Assembly: GCA_029864565.1 (NCBI GenBank)
Contig: JAOTTD010000016.1
Coordinates: forward strand, 1-39,249
DNA from: Thermoplasmata archaeon
Lineage (GTDB): Archaea; Thermoplasmatota; Thermoplasmata; UBA10834
Direction: 5' to 3'
DNA: 39,249 nt
Part shown: positions 14,912 to 24,543 of the stretch, one piece after another
Position numbering within the stretch: position 1 is the first letter of the stretch
Layout: every line of letters starts with the position of its first letter
Translations under genes and position numbers: made by a program
Notes under the pieces: model-generated
Databases searched by the model: none
Told to the model about the DNA's origin: nothing
What the model saw: the letters and a program-made list of their open reading frames with translations, nothing else

Positions 14912-15628
14912 GTGGAGGTGAACCCTCCGTTGGGCGACATCTACAAACTCCAGATAGCCAGGGATGACCTGCATGACCAGCTAGGCCAGGGCCTCCCCAC
15001 CGGAACGATCACCCTTATAGAGGGGGCGAAGGGTTCTGGAAAGAGCGCCGTTCTGCAGCGCATGATATTCGGGTTCCTGAGCAACTGTCATACCGTTACG
15101 TGCATATCGACTGAGCTGACGGTCAAGGACTTCATCGATCAGATGTACTGCCTGGACTATCCGATAGCATCGTGGATTCTGAGTGGGAAGCTCAAGTTCG
15201 TACCCGTGTATCCTTTGATGGGCAGCAGCCGTAGCAGGAAGGATTTCCTCGGCATGCTGATGAGCTCGAGGGAACTCTTCACAAGCGATGTCATCATCAT
15301 CGACACTTTCTCCAGCCTGGTGAACAACAGCCTTCACGGGGAGGAGAACAGCATCAATGTGTTGGGATTCTTCAAGAAGCTCGCAGGAATGAACAAGAGC
15401 GTCGTCATCTCCGTCGATCCCGGGGAGGTCGAGGGGGAGGCGCTCTCCCCGTTCGAGTCTGACAGTCACGTGTACCTCAGCCTCGTGGTGTCACAGGTGG
15501 GGGGCATGATATCGAGGAGCATCATGGTCAAGAGGTTCGCCAACACGCAATTCAGGGTGTCGCCGATGATTGGATTCAGAATAGAGCCTAATGTCGGTAT
15601 GGTGATAGAGATCACCTCAGTGGTGTGA
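14912..15628 (+). CDS. flaH: FlaH (ArlH) ATP-binding motor regulator
   Basis: A 238-residue RecA/KaiC-like protein that binds ATP and forms a ring beneath FlaI. Walker A is EGAKGSGKS at residues 37-45, and the Walker B region is DVIIIDTFS at 126-134. The second acidic catalytic residue typical of active KaiC-like ATPases is not obvious, in line with FlaH being mainly an ATP binder. The GTG at 14912 starts one base after the flaG stop; a GTG at 14918 is possible. The next gene begins 10 bases downstream. Length is typical. Confidence 0.93.
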   Translation: MEVNPPLGDIYKLQIARDDLHDQLGQGLPTGTITLIEGAKGSGKSAVLQRMIFGFLSNCHTVTCISTELTVKDFIDQMYCLDYPIASWILSGKLKFVPVYPLMGSSRSRKDFLGMLMSSRELFTSDVIIIDTFSSLVNNSLHGEENSINVLGFFKKLAGMNKSVVISVDPGEVEGEALSPFESDSHVYLSLVVSQVGGMISRSIMVKRFANTQFRVSPMIGFRIEPNVGMVIEITSVV

Positions 15629-15638
15629 GGGGGCACCG

Positions 15639-17270
15639 ATGCCTGCGAAGCTCGGCAAGGTACTGGAGCGGAATCCGCATCTCAGCATATACATGCAGAA
15701 GTACGCCCAGGAGACGAATCAGACCCCGAAGTTCGTGGACACGCTGTCCAAGGACATCAGCAAGGAGAGCCACGTGGATGTCGTGTACCCAGTCGGCGAT
15801 CCGATATTCATCCATCTTCACGGCTCGAAGGACATGGGGCAGCACTATGATGTCATCCAGCCCGAAATGACCGAAGACGTCACGAAGCAATACAACCGTG
15901 TGGTGGACAGGATTTTCGTAGAGTCGCACAAAGAGAAGATCCACGTCACCGATGAGGAGTTCAATGAGGTGCTTGACAGACTGTTGGGGGACATCGTGAA
16001 GGTGTCTGAACGAGGGGCACCCTCCAAACTGGTTCAGTTGTTCAAGCCGAGCTCGAAGATTTACCTGAGCCCAGATGAAATGAAGTTAGTAGAGTACTAC
16101 GTGAAGCGCAACATACTGCAAAACGGCGTGCTTGAGCCGGTTCTGAGGGATCCATACATCGAGGATATACACTGTGTCGGAGTGAGGGAGATCAACCTCT
16201 ACCATAAGATCCTCGGCATGGTGGAAACGAACATAAGGTTCTCAGAATTGGCTGAACTCGACAAATACACCAAATCGATGAGCGAGCGGATGGGCAGGCC
16301 GGCGTCCTTGTCGAGGCCAATCATAGATGGCGCACTGCCAGATGGTTCCCGTATCAATATAGTGTACGCCAACGACGTCAGCGTAAGCGGTCCCTCATTC
16401 ACCATCAGGAAGTTCTCCACGGAACCGCTGAGCTCCGCCCAACTGGCCGGATGGAACACCCTATCCTCACAGGAGGCGGCCTACCTTTGGCTCTGCCTGG
16501 AGAACGGCATGAGCGTCTTCGTCTGCGGAGAGACGGCATCCGGCAAGACGACCCTATTGAACGCGATATTCCCGTTCATCCCATACGATCAGAAGATATT
16601 CTCCGCGGAGGACACGCTCGAGGTCCAGCCGCCGCATTCCGTGTGGCAACAGCTATCGACCAGGGAATTCGGGCCGGAGGACAGCAAGGTGGACACTTTC
16701 GCCCTCCTACGGTCGGGCCTAAGATCGAGGCCGAACTACATCGTGGTGGGGGAGATCAGAGGGAAGGAGGGCAACGTGGCGTTCCAGGCGATGCAGACAG
16801 GTATACCCGTCATGGCGACATTCCACGCAGCCTCGGTCAAGAGGATGATACAGAGATTCACGGGCGCTCCGATCAGTGTGCCGGTGACCAGCATGGACAA
16901 CCTCAACGTCGCAGTATTCCTGGCGGGGGTGTACAGAGGCGGGAAACTGATCAGGCGTGTGTTGTCAATCGAGGAAATCCTTGGATACAGCGAGGCCATG
17001 GGCGGCGTGATGACGCGTGCTGTGTTCGTGTGGAATCCTGTCGACGACCAACACATATTCAGAGGCATGAACAACTCGTTCATCCTCGAGGAGAGGATCG
17101 CTGTCAAACGTGGCTTCAAGGACAAGCGGGACATCTACAAGGAGCTGGCGCTCAGGGCCAAGATACTGGACAAGATGAAGGAAATGAACATGACGAACTA
17201 CAAGACTGTCAACGACATCCTCAGGGCGTTTCAGAAGGAAGGGGTGTCAGGTTTGCCGTTCACCGTCTGA
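15639..17270 (+). CDS. flaI: FlaI1 (ArlI) archaellum motor ATPase
   Basis: A 543-residue secretion-type ATPase that assembles and rotates the archaellum. An N-terminal domain runs to about residue 270. Walker A is GETASGKTT at 297-305, followed by an Asp box (SAEDTLE), Walker B in RPNYIVVGEIRGKE, and the His box TFHAAS. All catalytic motifs appear intact. It ends the operon from flaB3, in the usual order after flaH. It is highly similar over its full length to FlaI2 at 17477, including the C-terminal FQKEGVSGLPFTV. Having two complete FlaI copies is unusual. Confidence 0.93.
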   Translation: MPAKLGKVLERNPHLSIYMQKYAQETNQTPKFVDTLSKDISKESHVDVVYPVGDPIFIHLHGSKDMGQHYDVIQPEMTEDVTKQYNRVVDRIFVESHKEKIHVTDEEFNEVLDRLLGDIVKVSERGAPSKLVQLFKPSSKIYLSPDEMKLVEYYVKRNILQNGVLEPVLRDPYIEDIHCVGVREINLYHKILGMVETNIRFSELAELDKYTKSMSERMGRPASLSRPIIDGALPDGSRINIVYANDVSVSGPSFTIRKFSTEPLSSAQLAGWNTLSSQEAAYLWLCLENGMSVFVCGETASGKTTLLNAIFPFIPYDQKIFSAEDTLEVQPPHSVWQQLSTREFGPEDSKVDTFALLRSGLRSRPNYIVVGEIRGKEGNVAFQAMQTGIPVMATFHAASVKRMIQRFTGAPISVPVTSMDNLNVAVFLAGVYRGGKLIRRVLSIEEILGYSEAMGGVMTRAVFVWNPVDDQHIFRGMNNSFILEERIAVKRGFKDKRDIYKELALRAKILDKMKEMNMTNYKTVNDILRAFQKEGVSGLPFTV

Positions 17271-17323
17271 GACGACCACGCAGCAGCTGATGGGTGGGAG
17301 TTTCATACTGCTGATAGTCAGCC

Positions 17324-17350
17324 GTGAGAATTGACTGCCAATGCTTATAA
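17324..17350 (+). promoter_or_regulatory. Promoter of the flaI2-flaJ unit
   Basis: A looser copy of the locus motif, GTGAGAATTGA, is at 17324-17334. A TATA-like GCTTATAA follows at 17343-17350. The leader to 17477 is about 100 bases and can form a CTGAGG/CCTCAG stem near 17431-17463. The 17271-17476 gap therefore seems to carry its own promoter. Confidence 0.5.
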
Positions 17351-17476
17351 CGAACGGGTCAGGATGCGCTTATGAGGCCGCCGAGCATGAGCTCCGCATA
17401 TCAATGACGGATAGCATGACGACCAAGCGATGCTGAGGGGACACGCTGCTGCCTGCGCCTCAGGGATGGGCGAGGA

Positions 17477-19123
17477 ATGCCAGAGCACGATGTAAGCCTT
17501 AGACGGGCTTTCAAGAAGAATCCGCACCTAAGGAACTACGTCAACGACTTCGCGGCCAAACATCGGGCGAAGCCCGATTTTGTAACTGAGATCTCCAGGA
17601 AGATGGCGGATTCCGACGCGGTGAACATAATATATCCTGTTGGCGACCCTTTGTTTGTCCACATATTCTCGACGAAGAGCGTGCCCATCAGCTACACGTC
17701 GGTTCAGCCACCACTGACAGGTGATCTACAAATCAAGTTTGGGAGGATAATGCGACGGGTCTACGACAAAGCGGTGTACAAAGCCCCGCACAAGAACATC
17801 GAGGAGTTCAAGGAGAATCTGACGAAGCTGATAGACGAGTCTACGGTGACCGTTGAGGAGCAGAGGCAGGAGAAGAAGGCGCTGTTCGGAGACATGTTCT
17901 CCGAGCCGAGGATACCCGTCACCGCGGAGGAGGTCGAATTGGTGAAGTACCATGCCGTGCAGAACATCATCCTCAGCGGCCCTCTGCAGCCCCTTCTCCG
18001 AGACCCGTACATAGAGGACATCCATTGCATAGGTCCCGACAACGTATCGATAGTCCACAAGGTCTTCCAATCCATGCCCACGAACATCCAGTTTGATTCG
18101 TTGGAGGATCTCGACAATTACGTGAGGGCGCTCAGCGAGAGGATTGGGCGACCCGCGTCCCTGGCTCGGCCCATAATCGACGGCACGCTCGCGGATGGGT
18201 CGAGAATCAATCTCATCTACGCCGACGATGTGAGCGTCCGTGGACCGAGCTTCTCGATCAGGAAATTCTCCGAAGAGCCGATCAGCATCACGCAGCTCAT
18301 AGAGTGGAATTCAATCAGTTCCAGAGAGGCGGCGTATCTCTGGCTGTGCCTCGAGGAAGGAATGAGTGTCTTCTTCTGCGGCGAGACGGCTTCGGGCAAG
18401 ACCACGACGATGGGGGCGGTGCTCCCGTTCATCAAGTACGACAGCAAGGTCTACACTGCGGAAGACACCATCGAGATGAAGGTGCCACATAAGGTGTGGC
18501 AGAGGCTAGCCACACGAGATTTTGGGCCTGAAGAGAGCCGTGTGGACACGTTCGCCCTGCTGAAGGCTGCACTGAGATCGAGGCCGAATTACATCATTGT
18601 GGGGGAGATAAGAGGGAAGGAGGGGAGCGTCGCGTTCCAAGCAATGCAGACAGGCCACCCTGTGCTGTCGACGTTCCATGCGGCCTCGACGAGGAAGCTC
18701 ATTCAACGGTTCACGAGCGACCCCATCAATGTGCCGATAACATTCATCGACAACCTGAATGTTGCGTTCTTTCAGGCCGGAATTTACCGGAACGGCAAGT
18801 TCCTCAGAAGGACCATGCTTATTGACGAGATCGTCGGGTTCAACGAGGCGCTCGGTGGAATAATGACCCGGACGGTGTTCATCTGGAACGCGGCGGATGA
18901 CTCGCACGTCTTCAAGGGCATGAACAACTCGTACATCCTCGAGGAGAAGATAGCTGTGAAGCGAGGGTACGGAGATAAGCGGAGAATCTACGACGACCTC
19001 TCGCTCAGAATGAGAATCCTTGACGAGATGACAGCCAGGAAGATATTCAAGTACGAAGACGTCGAGGACGTGCTCACGGAGTTTCAGAAGAAGGGGGTGA
19101 GCGGTCTACCGTTCGCGGTGTAG
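17477..19123 (+). CDS. flaI: FlaI2 (ArlI) second archaellum motor ATPase
   Basis: A 548-residue paralogue of FlaI1 with the same domain order. Walker A is GETASGKTT near 302-310, with Asp box TAEDTIE, Walker B in RPNYIIVGEIRGKE, and His box TFHAAS. No catalytic residue is missing. The N-terminal 150 residues differ most from FlaI1 (for example a VEEQRQEKKALFGDMFSEPR stretch), while the ATPase core is very similar. Its own promoter and tight coupling to flaJ (nine-base gap) suggest a separate unit. It could mix with FlaI1 in a hexamer or replace it under some conditions. A pilus-specific ATPase is less likely given the similarity to FlaI1. Confidence 0.92.
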   Translation: MPEHDVSLRRAFKKNPHLRNYVNDFAAKHRAKPDFVTEISRKMADSDAVNIIYPVGDPLFVHIFSTKSVPISYTSVQPPLTGDLQIKFGRIMRRVYDKAVYKAPHKNIEEFKENLTKLIDESTVTVEEQRQEKKALFGDMFSEPRIPVTAEEVELVKYHAVQNIILSGPLQPLLRDPYIEDIHCIGPDNVSIVHKVFQSMPTNIQFDSLEDLDNYVRALSERIGRPASLARPIIDGTLADGSRINLIYADDVSVRGPSFSIRKFSEEPISITQLIEWNSISSREAAYLWLCLEEGMSVFFCGETASGKTTTMGAVLPFIKYDSKVYTAEDTIEMKVPHKVWQRLATRDFGPEESRVDTFALLKAALRSRPNYIIVGEIRGKEGSVAFQAMQTGHPVLSTFHAASTRKLIQRFTSDPINVPITFIDNLNVAFFQAGIYRNGKFLRRTMLIDEIVGFNEALGGIMTRTVFIWNAADDSHVFKGMNNSYILEEKIAVKRGYGDKRRIYDDLSLRMRILDEMTARKIFKYEDVEDVLTEFQKKGVSGLPFAV

Positions 19124-19132
19124 ACCAAGTCC

Positions 19133-20794
19133 ATGGCGCGCGGCAACATCAAGCGTCTGTATCAATCGATCGACATGCCGATCGTGACGTACTTCACGAG
19201 GTACGCTTTCCCGCTGGTAATGGTGGGCATCGCATTGGCTGCGATTCTTGTCTTCCTTTTCCCTGACGTCGCGACTGCTGGCATCTTCAAGTACGTCTTC
19301 CTATCCATACCAATACTGTTCTCCGTCCTGGCGATTGTGTTCCCGCTACTGCAGGGAGAGAGGAGGAAGATGCAGATAGAGAGGAACCTACATCTGTTCC
19401 TCATCCGGATGAGCGTGCTCTCGACCTCGAAGCTCCCGCGGAAGAAGATGCTGGAGATACTGTCCAAGGTGAAGGAGTACGAAGCCCTGAGCATAGAAAT
19501 CGAGAAGATCTACAAACTCATGGAGTTCTGGAACATGGGCCTCGCCGACGCAGCGAGGACAGTCGCAAGGCGGACGCCGTCTCCGGGACTTGCCGATTTC
19601 CTCGACCGGCTCGCCCACTCATCCGACGCCGGGGAGGACATCGAGGAGTTCCTCTCCAAGGAGCGGGACGTCGCTGTCAATGTCTACCTCAACAAGTACG
19701 AGACAGCGCTCAAGGACCTGGACCTCCTGAACGAGATATTCGTGGCCGTTCTGATAGCACTCATGTTCATGCTCGTGTTCATATCACTGTTACCCGTCTT
19801 CGTCGATGTCTCGATCACCCTGATACTGCCTGGGGTTGCTCTTCTATTCGTTGTCATCGAGGTGATGGTCCTGTATCTCGTCAAGTCGCTCCTGCCGTCG
19901 GACCCCATATGGCACAACATGGAGGAGAAGACCGAGGTGGACCAGACTCTCAGGACCGTTCTGCCCGCGACTTACGCCACATGCGTGGCTTTGGCAATTT
20001 TTGGCATTCTCGTCAGAGTGCCGTTGACCGCCGTAGTCGCACTCGTGGTCACCCCTTTGCTGTATCCAGGGTTCCTCATCAGAAGGGAGGAGAAAAAGGT
20101 CCGCGCCAGAGACGAGAACTACGATGCGTTCATGAGGGCAGTTGGCAGCTACGCTGCATCCGCGGGCTCGGCAGTCACGGACGGTGTTGGCAGGCTCAGC
20201 AAGCACGACTTCGGCGAACTCACGACGGGCATCGAGGTGCTCTTCAAGCGCCTCCTCACGCGTATCGACCAGATACGGGCGTGGAACATGTTCGCAGCCG
20301 AGACAGGTAGTAACCTAATATCGAAGTTCACTGAGATGTACGTGGTCGGGCTATCGGTGGGCGGCAAGGTTGACAAAGTCATAGACATCATAAGCGGCAA
20401 CTTTGTCAAGCTCATGGGCGTCCGTCGGAAGAGATACCAAGCCTCCGACAACATGCTCGGCACGCTCTACGGGATGTCAATCGGCATAACTTTCACGCTC
20501 TTCTCCGCGCTAAGCCTCATGGATTTGCTGAACAAGATGAACGAGCAGTTCACGCTTTCTCAGACAACGATTATGATGCCGATTGCACTGCAGTCATTCA
20601 ACCTCGATCTCGCAGAGGCTATCTTCCTACTGATAGTATTCGCACATGCGCTCATCTCAGCGAATCTGATATCCTTCTCTGGCGGCAGCCACAAACACAG
20701 CTTCTACATCAATTTCGCAGTAATCATCTGGATCTCCACTGTAACGGCCCTTGTGACGCAGATGATGCTCGGCAAGGTTCTTAACCTCGCATGA
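19133..20794 (+). CDS. flaJ: FlaJ (ArlJ) archaellum membrane platform
   Basis: A 553-residue polytopic membrane protein that forms the base on which the filament is built and rotated. Hydrophobic segments cluster near residues 20-70, 200-245, 265-320 and 430-550. Large cytosolic loops between them carry the basic, TadC/PilC-like surfaces that contact FlaI. The stretch VGSYAASAGSAVTDGVGRLS and the late TLYGMSIGITFTLFSALSLM are platform-protein features. It follows flaI2 by nine bases. Length and context are typical for FlaJ. No second platform gene is present. Confidence 0.93.
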   Translation: MARGNIKRLYQSIDMPIVTYFTRYAFPLVMVGIALAAILVFLFPDVATAGIFKYVFLSIPILFSVLAIVFPLLQGERRKMQIERNLHLFLIRMSVLSTSKLPRKKMLEILSKVKEYEALSIEIEKIYKLMEFWNMGLADAARTVARRTPSPGLADFLDRLAHSSDAGEDIEEFLSKERDVAVNVYLNKYETALKDLDLLNEIFVAVLIALMFMLVFISLLPVFVDVSITLILPGVALLFVVIEVMVLYLVKSLLPSDPIWHNMEEKTEVDQTLRTVLPATYATCVALAIFGILVRVPLTAVVALVVTPLLYPGFLIRREEKKVRARDENYDAFMRAVGSYAASAGSAVTDGVGRLSKHDFGELTTGIEVLFKRLLTRIDQIRAWNMFAAETGSNLISKFTEMYVVGLSVGGKVDKVIDIISGNFVKLMGVRRKRYQASDNMLGTLYGMSIGITFTLFSALSLMDLLNKMNEQFTLSQTTIMMPIALQSFNLDLAEAIFLLIVFAHALISANLISFSGGSHKHSFYINFAVIIWISTVTALVTQMMLGKVLNLA

Positions 20795-21122
20795 AAAAAA
20801 GAGGGGGGAGGACGCCCGCCGACCATCACAGGTTCCGTATCTCCGCACAAGAATTCGGCCACCGAATCTGCCTTTCAATGTAGTCCCGATTAGGGGGACG
20901 TCGACTCAAGGACCGGATGCTCTGCGGGCGCTATCGCTCAGATGCTGGCAACTGCAGATAAGCGTTTGGCCAGGAGTCTCTTTCTTGAGAATCACCACAG
21001 ATTCTCTAGCGTAGGCCAACCACACGTGTCTGGCCATCTCCCCCAGAGCTTCTAATGCATGATAGTCATGGCCGAGAATTGAGAGCTAGTCCTTATGAGT
21101 GCGCGCGCGCGATTCTTGCACA
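20795..21122 (+). promoter_or_regulatory. Intergenic region with a strong candidate operator before the surface-protein gene
   Basis: A 328-base gap. GAGAATC at 20987-20993 and GATTCTC at 21000-21006 form a perfect seven-base inverted repeat with a six-base spacer. The left arm lies in TTGAGAATCAC at 20985-20995, an exact consensus match. A clear TATA box is not visible. The first 30 bases after flaJ are A-rich then G-rich, without a convincing terminator. Confidence 0.55.
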
Positions 21123-24100
21123 ATGGCCACCGTGAGTAGGGCGGCGCTCACGTGCTGCATGGCAGGCGTTTTGCTCATCCCGGTGACGCTCGTGCTATTG
21201 CTCCAGGGAGTGACTACGTCGCCCGCTCACGCACTCCCCACGGATGATTTCGGGGACGGCATCCGCATCACATTCGACAGTGCCGCATCGATGAACCTGT
21301 CCTCGGTCGTTGACGACGACGGGAACATGCACGTCGTCTGGGAGGATCTCAGGTCTGGCAACGGGGACGTCTACTACGTGAAGTTGGACGCGGACGGCAA
21401 CAAGCTCACCAACGACGCCAAGATAACCAATGACTCGGCGTTGTCGCTGCACCCGTCCGTGGCGGTGGACAATTCGGGCCATATATTCGTCGTATGGGAG
21501 AGCGTGGAGGGCGGCTCCGCAGAGCTCTACTTCGCAAGGCTCTGGTACTATTCAGGAAACATCACTTTCGAGGAGAACGGGCTGAGAGTCTCCGACGCGG
21601 ATCCGGCGAATTCCACGGAGCCTGAGATAGCCGTCTGCGCCGATGGCAGCATCGCCCTCGTGTGGACCGACGCTAGGAACGACGCGGGGGACGGCAATCT
21701 CGAGATATTCTACAAAAGGCTCAGCCAGTCAGGCACTCCTGTGACGAGCGATGTGAGGATCACTAACGATGTCGGGATCTCGGAAAGGCCTCGGATGGAC
21801 ATCGACTCGAATGGAAATGTCCACATTGTCTGGTACGACTTCCGAGACTCGAACAGCGGGCTTGTCATCAACCACGGTGTCTTCTACCGAAAGGTCACGC
21901 CGAATGGGGTTCCGATGACCAACGAAACCAGGATAACATTCGCATCCCCATCTTCCAGCCCCGACGTGGCAATCGACAGCGACGGGAACGTCCATGTGGT
22001 GTTCGACGATGACAGATATGCTGCCTTCGACATCTTCTACACTATCCTGGACGGCAATGGGACGACCGTCGTCGATGACCGGATCATCTCTGCCAAAGAC
22101 GATAACGAATCGCGCTTCCCACGAATCGCGCTGAGTGACTCGAGGGTGGTGGACGCCGTCTGGCAGGACCTGTCCTCTGGCGCCTGGGCGATACACTATT
22201 CGGCGATGATATACGACGGGTCCCTCGAAGTGTACGATCAGCCTATCGCTGGGATGGACCAGCGCAACGCGACCGCTCCAGTCGTGATGTGCGCCGCAGA
22301 CAACAACACCTTCATATTATTCGTTGGGGAAGTGCCCAACGAGGAATTGTTCTTCTTGAGAACTCATCGGGCCGACCTCTCAATCGCCGGTGGGGACTTG
22401 TCCCTGTCGACGAGCCAACCGCTCGAAGGCTCGCTGGTTTGGGTCAACGCTACCATGAGAAACCTGGCCGGAGAGACGGTCTCGGGCCTCGAGGTGTGGA
22501 TGCTGGTAGACGGTGTTGTGGCTCATGAGGCGGCCGTAGACTCCCTGGCAGCGGGAGCCACCGGCACGGTCCAATTCAGCCATATGGCCGAGGCTGGCGA
22601 TTCGGTGATCACTATTGTGCTGGATCCGGAACAGTCGATCAGGGAAACGGACGAATCGAACAATATCGCAACGGTTCCAATTGTCGTCAGAGTGCCGGGC
22701 GTTGAGATTGAATCCGATTACATGAGCAGGTCCGTCGGTCCTGGGGACAACGCATCCTTCAACATCACTGTGGAGAACACGGGCTCGTATGCAGCTGGCT
22801 TCGTCATATCAAACTCAACGCTCCCGCAGGGGTGGGACATCTATCTCGGAATCAGTGGCCCACTGACCGTTCCGGCAGTCAACTCTACGACATTCCAAAT
22901 CGAAGTGATCGTCCCCGATGGGACGGAGCCAGGTCAGGACTATCTGTACGTGAACGCAACCTGCGTCGATAGACCGTCGGTAAGCGACTCGCTGACGCTC
23001 ATGGTCGACGTGCAGCAGGTCGGAGCGATATCCGTCGTCTCTCCTGCGGGGCAGGTCGTCGAGCCCACGATACAACAGGCGTTCACATTCTCAGTGACAA
23101 ACGTCGCCAATTCGAATGAGACTTTCGAGGTGGAGGCGACTGACGATTACGGATGGATCACATCGGTCTCACACACAGAGGTGGACCTGGCTCCAGAGGA
23201 AACCGCAGAGGTCGTAGTCTATGTGACGCCTTCAAGATACGACCCTCCAGGCACGATGGACACCGTTACCCTAAGCTTGGCATCGAAGAACATAACGGGA
23301 AACGCCGAAGAAGGGAGTATATTGTTGCTGGCTGGGCATCACAGGGAGATAGAGCTGAGCCTGTCACAACAAGCATTCCTGAACTACTCAGTGCCCGAGG
23401 ACCGACAGATTGTGTATACCATAGACGTTCTCAACCTCGGGAATTCGGCTGAGACTGTGAAACTGGGGCTTTCCGGACTTGACCAGTTCTGGGCGTTCCT
23501 GAACACCTCCTACGTATTCTTGGACCCAGGGGAGAAAGGGATAGTCGTTCTGACGATGACCCCGAGCCTATACATTTTAGCGGGCGCTTACGCCTTCAAC
23601 GTAAGTGCGTCCTCAGAGGCAGAGCCATCGGTGAACGACACGCTCTCCATGGGTGTCAATGTCCTGCCGTTCTACGACATCGAGACTTATCTTGACACGT
23701 CCGTCGTGTCGCCCAACGGAAGCGACTACCTGCACGTCAACCTGACCATCGAGAACTGGGGGAACAGCATTGACCTTGTGGACATCAACACCTACTCGGA
23801 AAGCCTGAACGGCACGACGGTCATCGTGGACGGCAGGGAGTACGACATGGTCAATGATACGCCTCCGCCATCAGTCCTCGAACCAGGGAACCGAAAGGTT
23901 GTTACTTTGGTATTGCCCGTGCCGGAGGGGGTGGGGCCGGGGTCTTATCTCCTGTATGTAGACGTCAGCTCGCTGACCGATCCCTCCGTCTCATCCTCAG
24001 AAGTCGTGACGCTGCTCATACCGCGGAAGGGGTCCCTGTTCAATATCTACACGATCATCGTCATCGCGGCCGTCGCCGCAGCCGCCGTGATCCTTGTCGT

Positions 24101-24254
24101 GTTTCTGTTCTTGAGGAGGAGGGCGAAGGAGGAGGAGGCAAAGGCGGCTGAGCGGAGGAGGCAGATGCAACGCCGTCAAGGGGCGCGTCAGGGCGCTCGT
24201 GCGGCTCCGAGGGAAAAGAAGCCCGGCCAAAGCAGTCAGGAACGGCGCACATGA
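21123..24254 (+). CDS. Large anchored surface protein: propeller-like repeats plus CARDB/NEW3-type domains
   Basis: A protein of about 1,043 residues. The N-terminal 40 residues form a signal peptide ending near SPAHA. From 45 to 410 there are repeated blades of the type HVVWEDLRSGNGDVYYVKLD, suggesting a six-bladed propeller. A CARDB-like domain follows (LVWVNATMRNLAGETVSGLE ... IRETDESNNIATVPI), then several NEW3/CARDB-type beta domains. A C-terminal membrane helix (IVIAAVAAAAVILVVFLFL) and a very basic tail anchor it in the membrane. The ATG at 21123 gives a clean signal peptide; a GTG at 21099 would add eight residues. A locus-type operator upstream suggests co-regulation with the archaellum. 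Its binding partner is unknown. Confidence 0.8.
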   Translation: MATVSRAALTCCMAGVLLIPVTLVLLLQGVTTSPAHALPTDDFGDGIRITFDSAASMNLSSVVDDDGNMHVVWEDLRSGNGDVYYVKLDADGNKLTNDAKITNDSALSLHPSVAVDNSGHIFVVWESVEGGSAELYFARLWYYSGNITFEENGLRVSDADPANSTEPEIAVCADGSIALVWTDARNDAGDGNLEIFYKRLSQSGTPVTSDVRITNDVGISERPRMDIDSNGNVHIVWYDFRDSNSGLVINHGVFYRKVTPNGVPMTNETRITFASPSSSPDVAIDSDGNVHVVFDDDRYAAFDIFYTILDGNGTTVVDDRIISAKDDNESRFPRIALSDSRVVDAVWQDLSSGAWAIHYSAMIYDGSLEVYDQPIAGMDQRNATAPVVMCAADNNTFILFVGEVPNEELFFLRTHRADLSIAGGDLSLSTSQPLEGSLVWVNATMRNLAGETVSGLEVWMLVDGVVAHEAAVDSLAAGATGTVQFSHMAEAGDSVITIVLDPEQSIRETDESNNIATVPIVVRVPGVEIESDYMSRSVGPGDNASFNITVENTGSYAAGFVISNSTLPQGWDIYLGISGPLTVPAVNSTTFQIEVIVPDGTEPGQDYLYVNATCVDRPSVSDSLTLMVDVQQVGAISVVSPAGQVVEPTIQQAFTFSVTNVANSNETFEVEATDDYGWITSVSHTEVDLAPEETAEVVVYVTPSRYDPPGTMDTVTLSLASKNITGNAEEGSILLLAGHHREIELSLSQQAFLNYSVPEDRQIVYTIDVLNLGNSAETVKLGLSGLDQFWAFLNTSYVFLDPGEKGIVVLTMTPSLYILAGAYAFNVSASSEAEPSVNDTLSMGVNVLPFYDIETYLDTSVVSPNGSDYLHVNLTIENWGNSIDLVDINTYSESLNGTTVIVDGREYDMVNDTPPPSVLEPGNRKVVTLVLPVPEGVGPGSYLLYVDVSSLTDPSVSSSEVVTLLIPRKGSLFNIYTIIVIAAVAAAAVILVVFLFLRRRAKEEEAKAAERRRQMQRRQGARQGARAAPREKKPGQSSQERRT

Positions 24255-24272
24255 CGCCCGGGCATCCGGAAA

Positions 24273-24282
24273 GCTTTAAGTA
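24273..24282 (+). promoter_or_regulatory. TATA box of the LSm-L37e-purF operon
   Basis: GCTTTAAGTA lies about 40 bases upstream of the LSm start, the expected place for a short-leader archaeal promoter. Confidence 0.6.
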
Positions 24283-24319
24283 CGCTAGCAGATTATCAGG
24301 AGTCTGGTGATTTAATTTG

Positions 24320-24532
24320 ATGAAACCCCTGGCTGTTCTGAACAAGTCGATCAACCATCAGGTTATCGTCGAGCTCAAGGGTAAGAGGGGATACCGCGGC
24401 ATTCTGGACGGCTACGATCCTCACATGAACCTCGTGCTCAAAAACGCGGAGGAGATCCAGGACAACGATGTGAGGCGGAAGCTCGATTCGATAATCGTCC
24501 GCGGAGACAACGTCATATACATCTCGCCGTGA
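24320..24532 (+). CDS. Archaeal LSm (Sm-like) RNA-binding protein
   Basis: A 70-residue protein of the Sm fold. The Sm1 motif lies in [20 protein letters not shown] with [10 protein letters not shown], and Sm2 is [12 protein letters not shown] near the end. Archaeal LSm proteins form heptameric rings that bind U-rich RNA. The ATG at 24320 is chosen over the TTG immediately before it. The L37e gene follows after 11 bases, a pairing that is common in euryarchaea and supports both calls. Confidence 0.95.
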   Translation: MKPLAVLNKSINHQVIVELKGKRGYRGILDGYDPHMNLVLKNAEEIQDNDVRRKLDSIIVRGDNVIYISP

Positions 24533-24543
24533 GGTAAAGCAGA

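Noticed and set aside
17477-19123. Second FlaI as the ATPase of a separate pilus
   Set aside because: It is very similar to FlaI1 along its length, and no pilin genes or second platform protein accompany it.
21101-21111. Alternating GC run as a special structure or start region
   Set aside because: Only about ten bases long. It lies just before the likely start ATG and does not need a function.
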